This document shows, piece after piece, positions 59,275-64,000 of a stretch of 64,000 nt of DNA. This DNA is from Pseudomonas xantholysinigenes. GTDB lineage: Bacteria; Pseudomonadota; Gammaproteobacteria; Pseudomonadales; Pseudomonadaceae. The stretch is from positions 4,557,001 through 4,621,000 of the forward strand of contig NZ_CP077095.1 in the NCBI RefSeq assembly GCF_014268885.2, in the 5' to 3' direction. The notes below the pieces were generated by a model, which saw only the letters and a list, made by a program, of their open reading frames with translations, searched no databases and was not told the DNA's origin. The position numbers and the translations under genes are program-made. Within the stretch, counting starts at the first letter, position 1. Each line of letters starts with the position of its first letter.

Positions 59275-59291
59275 TTCAGCAATCGTGCCAA
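59275..59291 (-). promoter_or_regulatory. Sigma-54-like promoter element of hmp
   Basis: On the minus strand TTGGCACG is a perfect -24 box; the expected -12 GC is replaced by GA (CTGAA), so the match is partial. It lies about 56 bases before the hmp start and next to the palindrome. It fits a promoter needing the NorR-type activator. Confidence 0.5.
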
Positions 59292-59299
59292 CTTTGATC

Positions 59300-59336
59300 G
59301 TCAATGAAACCGGGGGTTTTCATTGACCGGTGTCAA
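59300..59336. promoter_or_regulatory. Palindromic operator between hmp and norR
   Basis: GTCAATGAAA, eight bases, TTTCATTGAC (59300-59327): perfect 10-bp arms. The right arm overlaps a second inverted repeat TTGAC-CGGT-GTCAA (59323-59336). GTCA/TGAC half-sites are what NorR-type activators bind, so this is the probable activator-binding site for hmp. Confidence 0.65.
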
Positions 59337-59382
59337 AAGGACACACCCAGGCGTATAGTCATTACGACCAACAGGAGTCCAT

Positions 59383-60933
59383 ATGACTGCAAAACCCCTG
59401 CTCACCGCCCTCCTCCCCCTGGTGAGCGACCTGTCCCGCGACCTCCCCGACCAGGAACGCTACCGCCGACTGCTCCAGGCCATGCGCGGCCTGCTGCCGT
59501 GCGATGCCGCGGCGTTGCTGCGCCTGGACGGTGAATGGCTGGTACCGCTGGCAGTGGACGGCCTGTCGACGGATACCCTCGGCCGGCGCTTCCGGGTCAG
59601 CGAGCACCCACGTTTCCAGGCCCTGCTCAGCCGTCCCGAGCCCACCCGCTTCCCCAGCGACAGCCCGCTGCCCGACCCCTACGACGGGCTGGTCGACGCC
59701 GCCCATGTGGACCTTGAGGTCCACGACTGCATGGGTTGCCCGCTGATGGTCGATGAACGGCCCTGGGGCCTGCTGACCCTCGACGCCCTCACCGCCGGCC
59801 AATTCCAGAGCCTTGAGCTCGAGGCCCTGCAAGCCTTCGCCAGCCTCGCCGCTGCCACGGTCACCGTGGCCGAGCGCATCGAGCACCTGGCCCTGCGCGC
59901 CGAGGACGAGCACCAGCGCGCCGAGGTGTATCGCCAGGCCAGCGGCCAGGACAAGGAACTGATTGGCCAGAGCAAGGCGCACAAGCGCCTGGTTGAAGAA
60001 ATCCGCCTGGTCGGCGGCAGCGACCTGACCGTGTTGATCACCGGCGAGACCGGCGTGGGCAAGGAGTTGGTGGCCCAGGCCCTGCACCGCGCCAGCAGCC
60101 GGGCTGACAAACCACTGATCAGCCTCAACTGCGCCGCCCTGCCCGACACCCTGGTCGAGAGCGAACTGTTCGGCCACGTGCGTGGCGCCTTTACCGGCGC
60201 CCACGGCGAGCGCCGGGGCAAGTTCGAACTGGCCAATGGCGGCACACTGTTCCTGGATGAGGTTGGCGAATTGCCGCTGGCGGTACAGGCCAAGCTGCTG
60301 CGGGTCTTGCAGAGCGGGCAGTTGCAGCGCCTGGGCTCGGACCGTGACCACCAGGTGGATGTGCGCCTGATCGCGGCGACCAACCGCGACCTCGCCGAAG
60401 AGGTGCGCAGCGGCCACTTCCGCGCCGACTTCTATCACCGCCTGAGCGTATACCCGCTGCAAGTACCGCCGCTGCGCGAGCGCGGCCGCGATGTGTTGCT
60501 GCTGGCCGGGTATTTCCTCGAACAGAACCGCTCACGCCTGGGCCTTGGCAGCCTGCGCCTGTCGAGCGAGGCCCAGGCCGCGCTGTTGGCGTACGACTGG
60601 CCGGGCAACGTGCGCGAGCTGGAACACCTGATCGGTCGCTCGGCGCTCAAGGCCCTGGGGCAACACGGACAGCGGCCGAAGATCCTCACCCTGGAGGCGG
60701 CCGATCTCGACCTGCGCAACGTGGCGCCAACCCCGCAGGTAGAAACCGAGGTGCCGTCGCTCGACGTGCCATTGCCCGAGGGCGGGTTGCGCGAGGCGGT
60801 GGATGACTATCAGCGGCAGATCGTCGAGGCCTGCCTGAATCGCCACGGCGACAACTGGGCTGCCGCGGCGCGGGAGCTGGGGCTGGACCGGGCCAACCTG
60901 AGCCGGTTGGCCAAGCGATTGGGACTGCGCTAG
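59383..60933 (+). CDS. norR: Nitric oxide-responsive sigma-54 activator NorR
   Basis: Also called FhpR. 516 residues: N-terminal GAF domain (about 20-165) with residues fitting the NorR iron ligand set (R71, R77, D98, D101, D134 by spacing), AAA+ domain with Walker A GETGVGKE (221-228), the sigma-54 contact loop GAFTGA (268-273), Walker B TLFLDE (288-293), and a C-terminal Fis-type helix-turn-helix (NWAAAARELGLDRANLSRLAK). Divergent from hmp, its likely target. Followed by a REP doublet. Confidence 0.95.
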   Translation: MTAKPLLTALLPLVSDLSRDLPDQERYRRLLQAMRGLLPCDAAALLRLDGEWLVPLAVDGLSTDTLGRRFRVSEHPRFQALLSRPEPTRFPSDSPLPDPYDGLVDAAHVDLEVHDCMGCPLMVDERPWGLLTLDALTAGQFQSLELEALQAFASLAAATVTVAERIEHLALRAEDEHQRAEVYRQASGQDKELIGQSKAHKRLVEEIRLVGGSDLTVLITGETGVGKELVAQALHRASSRADKPLISLNCAALPDTLVESELFGHVRGAFTGAHGERRGKFELANGGTLFLDEVGELPLAVQAKLLRVLQSGQLQRLGSDRDHQVDVRLIAATNRDLAEEVRSGHFRADFYHRLSVYPLQVPPLRERGRDVLLLAGYFLEQNRSRLGLGSLRLSSEAQAALLAYDWPGNVRELEHLIGRSALKALGQHGQRPKILTLEAADLDLRNVAPTPQVETEVPSLDVPLPEGGLREAVDDYQRQIVEACLNRHGDNWAAAARELGLDRANLSRLAKRLGLR

Positions 60934-60953
60934 CTTCAGGCCATGCGCAGTCC

Positions 60954-61064
60954 CTGTAGGAGCGGCCTTGTGTCGCGAAAGGGCTGCGCAGCGGCCCCTA
61001 TATCGATGAAACGCTGAAACTGCCGGGGCCGCTTCGCGGCCCTTTCGCGACACAAGGCCGCTCC
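60954..61064. repeat. REP doublet (GTAGGAGCGGCC class)
   Basis: CTGTAGGAGCGGCCTTGTGT, then TCGCGAAAGGGCTGCGCAGC, a short spacer and the inverted copy GCCCTTTCGCGACACAAGGC ending CGCTCC. Between norR and cheV. Confidence 0.87.
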
Positions 61065-61169
61065 AGTTACAGCTTCGCGATGCACCGCAAATAGCAAACT
61101 AAGCTAAAGCCTGACGCCAAAAAGCCGATAACCCGGCATCCTCCCCCTCATTTATAGCGAAGGTTGCCC

Positions 61170-62069
61170 ATGGCCACGCAAAAAGCCCGCGCGGACTCCT
61201 TGTCCCTGCTGCTGTTCACCCTGCGCAGCGGCAAGCTGATGGCAATCAACCTGCTCAAGGTCAGCGAGATCATTCCCTGCCCGCCGCTGACCAAGCTGCC
61301 GGAGGCCCACCCGCACGTCAAAGGCGTGGCCACCCTGCGCGGCAACTCGCTGTCGGTGATCGACCTGTCCCGCGCCATCGGCGAAATGCCCCTGGCCGAC
61401 CCCGACGGCGGCTGCCTGATCGTCACCGAGATCAGCCGCTCGCGCCAGGGCCTGCATGTACAGGCGGTGAGTCGTATCGTTCATTGCCTGAGCACCGACA
61501 TCAAGCCGCCGCCCTACGGCTCGGGCAACCGCTCGTTCATCACCGGCGTGACCCGGGTCGACAACACCCTGGTGCAGGTGCTGGACATCGAGAAGGTCAT
61601 CCACGGCATCGCCCCGCCGCCGCACGAGCCGCACCCGGGCGAAGTCAGCGAGGAAGATGCCAGCCTGTTGGCCGCCGCCAACATCCTGGTGGTGGACGAC
61701 AGCCAAGTGGCCCTGCAGCAGTCGGTGCACACCCTGCGCAACCTCGGCATCGACTGCCATACCGCGCGCAGCGCCAAGGATGCGATCAACGTGCTGCTGG
61801 AGCTGCAAGGCACCGACAGGGAGATCAACATCATCGTCTCCGACATCGAGATGTCCGAGATGGATGGCTTCGCCTTCACCCGAACCCTGCGCGAAACGCC
61901 CGATTTCCAGCATCTGTACATTCTCCTGCACACCTCGCTGGACAGTGCGATGAGCGGCGACAAAGCCAAGGCGGCCGGAGCCAATGCAATCCTCACCAAG
62001 TTCTCTTCGCCCGAGCTGACCAACTGCCTGGTAACGGCGGCGCGAGCAGTGGTGTTCGAAGAGCGCTGA
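61170..62069 (+). CDS. cheV: Chemotaxis coupling protein CheV (CheW-receiver fusion)
   Basis: 299 residues from ATG 61170, with GAAGG upstream; a TTG two codons earlier is possible. An N-terminal CheW-like domain (about residues 10-150, LMAINLLKVSEIIPCPPLTKL) is followed by a receiver domain (about 168-299) with acidic residues DD176-177, phosphoacceptor D225 (VSDIEMSEMDG) and conserved Lys in ILTKFSSPELT. Couples chemoreceptors to CheA and adapts the response through phosphorylation. A chemoreceptor gene lies at the end of the window. Confidence 0.95.
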   Translation: MATQKARADSLSLLLFTLRSGKLMAINLLKVSEIIPCPPLTKLPEAHPHVKGVATLRGNSLSVIDLSRAIGEMPLADPDGGCLIVTEISRSRQGLHVQAVSRIVHCLSTDIKPPPYGSGNRSFITGVTRVDNTLVQVLDIEKVIHGIAPPPHEPHPGEVSEEDASLLAAANILVVDDSQVALQQSVHTLRNLGIDCHTARSAKDAINVLLELQGTDREINIIVSDIEMSEMDGFAFTRTLRETPDFQHLYILLHTSLDSAMSGDKAKAAGANAILTKFSSPELTNCLVTAARAVVFEER

Positions 62070-62157
62070 CATATCCAGTCAGGATTTTCCTGGCTTGATG
62101 CAGGAAAATGTTCGGGCATAATTCGCGCCCTTCGGATGTTCATTGCCGGTATCGCGT

Positions 62158-62472
62158 ATGAAATATCTCAGCTCCGTCCTGATCACCTGCGCCCTGCTCA
62201 CCAGCACCGCAGCCCATGCCTCCAGTAGCCAGGCCTGGAACGACCAGCGCCAGCAGATGCTCAAGGCCTGCCTCGCCGCCAGCCAGTTCAAGGACGCCCA
62301 CGCCCTGGGCAAGCCCGCCGAGTTCGACGACCAGGTCGGCTACAGCGCGCTGCTGATCGAAGGTGTCTACCCACAGAAGCACATGAACAACCGCAGCGGT
62401 ACCGAGCTGTGCCTGTACAGCCGCCAGCAACAGCATGCGGTCGTCACCGAGTGGAACCCAGGCAAGCCGTGA
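62158..62472 (+). CDS. Small secreted hypothetical protein
   Basis: 104 residues. A signal peptide (KYLSSVLITCALLTSTAAHA) is followed by an about 84-residue mature part with two cysteines (MLKACLAASQF and TELCLYS), probably a disulfide. Family not recognised. The ribosome-binding site is weak. Its TGA overlaps the GTG start of the next gene, so the two are translationally coupled. Confidence 0.75.
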   Translation: MKYLSSVLITCALLTSTAAHASSSQAWNDQRQQMLKACLAASQFKDAHALGKPAEFDDQVGYSALLIEGVYPQKHMNNRSGTELCLYSRQQQHAVVTEWNPGKP

Positions 62473-63203
62473 GCGACAGCATTCGTTTCGCTTGCACCGG
62501 ATGCGGTAGATGCTGCACCGGCCACCACGTACCACTGACCCTGGCCGAAGCCCGGCAATGGGCGCTGTCCGGTGGCCAGGTGATCGTGTTGATCGAAGGC
62601 TTCATCGCCGATGGCCCGGGCATTCCAGCCGACCAACGCGAGCATGTGCTGCGCCGCTCATACCCGGTGTCCTGTGGCGCCGGGCAGTTGCACGTATCGG
62701 TGACCTTCGCCGCGTTCAACCCGGGGCGCTGCCGCAACCTCGACGCCGATGACCTGTGCAGCATCTACGACAACCGGCCACTCGTCTGCCGGATCTACCC
62801 GGCGGAGATCAACCCGCACCTGCCGCTGCGACCGGAAAACAAAGACTGCCCGCCAGAAGCCTGGGAACAAGGGCCAGAGCTGATCCATGGCAAGCTGCTG
62901 GTGGATGAGGGCCTGCGCGCCTTGATCGAGGCCTCGCGCCAGGCGGACCGTGAGGATATCGCGGCCAAGGTGGCGATCTGCGAGGCGCTGGGGATCACCA
63001 CCAGTGCGTTGAAGGGCAACGGCTTCACCGCCTGGTTGCCGGACATGGCGGCGTTTTCGGCGGTGCTGGAACAGGTGCCAACTGCGGTTGATGCCCCTTG
63101 GTCAGTGCATGTGCAAGACGCCGAGCTGACAGCCCAATTGCACCAGCATGGACTGCAACTCACCGCTGATACTCCGCTTTATTACGCCTTCATCGGGTTC
63201 TAG
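62469..63203 (+). CDS. YkgJ-family cysteine cluster protein
   Basis: 244 residues from GTG 62469, four bases overlapping the upstream stop. The N-terminal motif FACTGCGRCCTGHHVPLT, then SVTFAAFNPGRCRNLDADDLCSIYDNRPLVCRIYP, is the family's metal-chelating cysteine set, probably binding zinc or iron. The C-terminal ~120 residues are specific to this longer type and of unknown role. Second such protein in the window; it is longer than and not adjacent to the one at 49430. Confidence 0.85.
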   Translation: MSDSIRFACTGCGRCCTGHHVPLTLAEARQWALSGGQVIVLIEGFIADGPGIPADQREHVLRRSYPVSCGAGQLHVSVTFAAFNPGRCRNLDADDLCSIYDNRPLVCRIYPAEINPHLPLRPENKDCPPEAWEQGPELIHGKLLVDEGLRALIEASRQADREDIAAKVAICEALGITTSALKGNGFTAWLPDMAAFSAVLEQVPTAVDAPWSVHVQDAELTAQLHQHGLQLTADTPLYYAFIGF

Positions 63204-63243
63204 TTCATCGCGCTCGCCCGGGCACCTCGGGGCATGTACTGCA

Positions 63244-63483
63244 CCTGTGGGAGCGGGCTTGTCGGACCGCCGCACCGCCGCGAAGCAAGCGACGCGGTGC
63301 CTGGCACCGGCTACGCCGGTGTTCGCGGGTAAACCCGCTCCCACAGGGATCGCGCTAGCTTTAGCAGTTGAGCAAAACAGTTGCTCCCACAGCGACCGCG
63401 CCGGCTTCAGGGCATGCACCACACCTGTGGGAGCGGGTTTACCCGCGAAGCAGGCGCTGCGGTACATGGCACCGCTCCCACAG
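63244..63483. repeat. Composite REP element with linker
   Basis: Two inverted REP pairs of the GTGGGAGCGGG type, joined by the linker GCTTTAGCAGTTGAGCAA (about 63358-63375) and the arm AACAGTTGCTCCCACAG. Same structure as at 20983 and 31891. Between the convergent YkgJ and chemoreceptor genes. Confidence 0.86.
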
Positions 63484-63499
63484 GAATCCAAGCAAAACG

Positions 63500-64000
63500 T
63501 CACTGACAACGGCGCCAGAACTCATCCGCCAACCGCCGCAGGTCCGTGGCCAGGTCGGCCACGTCACTGGCGCTGCCGTGGCTGCGCTGGCCCATGCTCA
63601 CCGTCGCCTCGCTGGCCTGGCGAATGCTGGTGATGTTGCGGTTGATGTTCTCGCTGACCTGGCTCTGCTGCTCCACCGCCGCGGCGATCTGCAAGCTCAT
63701 CTCGTTGATCTGGTTGACCCGCACGCTGATGCTGTCCAGCGCGTCGCTGGCCAACTGCGCCTGCTCGACGCTGTGCCCGGCATGGGCGCTGCTCTGCTGC
63801 ATCACCTGCACCGCGGCACGGGCGCCGTCCTGCAGCGCGGCGATCATGCGCTGGATATCGTGGGTCGACTGCGCGGTGCGCTGGGCCAGGCCGCGCACTT
63901 CGTCGGCCACCACCGCGAAACCACGGCCCTGGTCACCAGCCCGCGCCGCCTCGATGGCGGCGTTGAGCGCCAGCAGGTTGGTCTGCTCGGCAATGCCGCG
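63500..64000 (-). CDS. Methyl-accepting chemotaxis protein, N-terminal part outside window
   Basis: The last 167 codons of a chemoreceptor. The signalling hairpin tip that contacts CheA/CheW is at the window edge ([36 protein letters not shown]). The following coiled coil contains the usual heptads with methylation-type Gln/Glu/Ala sites ([17 protein letters not shown]) and a short end ([13 protein letters not shown]) without the NWETF-type pentapeptide. Ligand-binding domain and start are not visible. Confidence 0.93.
   Translation of the reverse strand, partial: RGIAEQTNLLALNAAIEAARAGDQGRGFAVVADEVRGLAQRTAQSTHDIQRMIAALQDGARAAVQVMQQSSAHAGHSVEQAQLASDALDSISVRVNQINEMSLQIAAAVEQQSQVSENINRNITSIRQASEATVSMGQRSHGSASDVADLATDLRRLADEFWRRCQ

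Overview
The window is chromosomal DNA from a fluorescent pseudomonad, most likely of the Pseudomonas putida group. The evidence is the GC-rich sequence, the gene order hisS-ispG-rodZ-pilF-rlmN-ndk-isc-cysE-trmJ-suhB-secFD-yajC-tgt-queA-tRNA-Leu, the cyoABCDE/alaC and hmp/norR neighbourhoods, and many REP-type repeats (arms of the GTAGGAGCGGCC and GTGGGAGCGG types) between genes.

Region 1 (1-20.4 kb) is conserved housekeeping. On the minus strand lie hisS (cut by the window edge), ispG, rodZ, pilF/pilW, rlmN, ndk and the complete ISC iron-sulfur operon iscR-iscS-iscU-iscA-hscB-hscA-fdx-iscX. A recognisable promoter and IscR-like half-site sit in front of iscR. cysE and trmJ follow; suhB is divergent from trmJ. 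Then come a glycine-zipper envelope protein, secD-secF-yajC, tgt-queA, and a plus-strand tRNA-Leu(CAA) with a clean promoter and terminator.

Region 2 (20.4-29.8 kb) holds a GNAT enzyme and a PhnCDE-like ABC transporter (binding protein, ATPase, two permeases). The transporter is back-to-back with selD-selU, which make selenophosphate and 2-selenouridine in tRNA; the arrangement suggests selenium oxyanion uptake. A LprI-like protein, a LysR regulator divergent from a YdcZ-type membrane protein, an unknown membrane protein and a second GNAT follow.

Region 3 (29.8-49.4 kb) is the accessory part. It starts with an AT-richer patch carrying a tandem beta-sandwich-repeat protein broken by a frameshift, then a REP-rich spacer. 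After that comes one 16.6-kb gene for a 5525-residue type V autotransporter adhesin. Its passenger has roughly 36 copies of an ~86-residue repeat, a nested ~1.3-kb higher-order repeat, four copies of a different module, and a C-terminal beta-barrel.

Region 4 (49.4-64 kb) has a YkgJ-type cysteine-cluster protein, the aminotransferase alaC, the cytochrome bo3 operon cyoABCDE, dsbB, flavohemoglobin hmp divergent from its sigma-54 activator norR (with a perfect palindrome between them), cheV, a small secreted protein overlapping a second YkgJ-type gene, and the signalling end of a chemoreceptor cut by the window edge.

I found no CRISPR array, prophage, insertion sequence or recognisable defence system. 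The least ordinary items are the giant adhesin with its repeat hierarchy, the broken Ig-like gene, the selenium uptake/use cluster and the composite REP element with a conserved linker. All family names come from reading the translated sequences; no database search was run.
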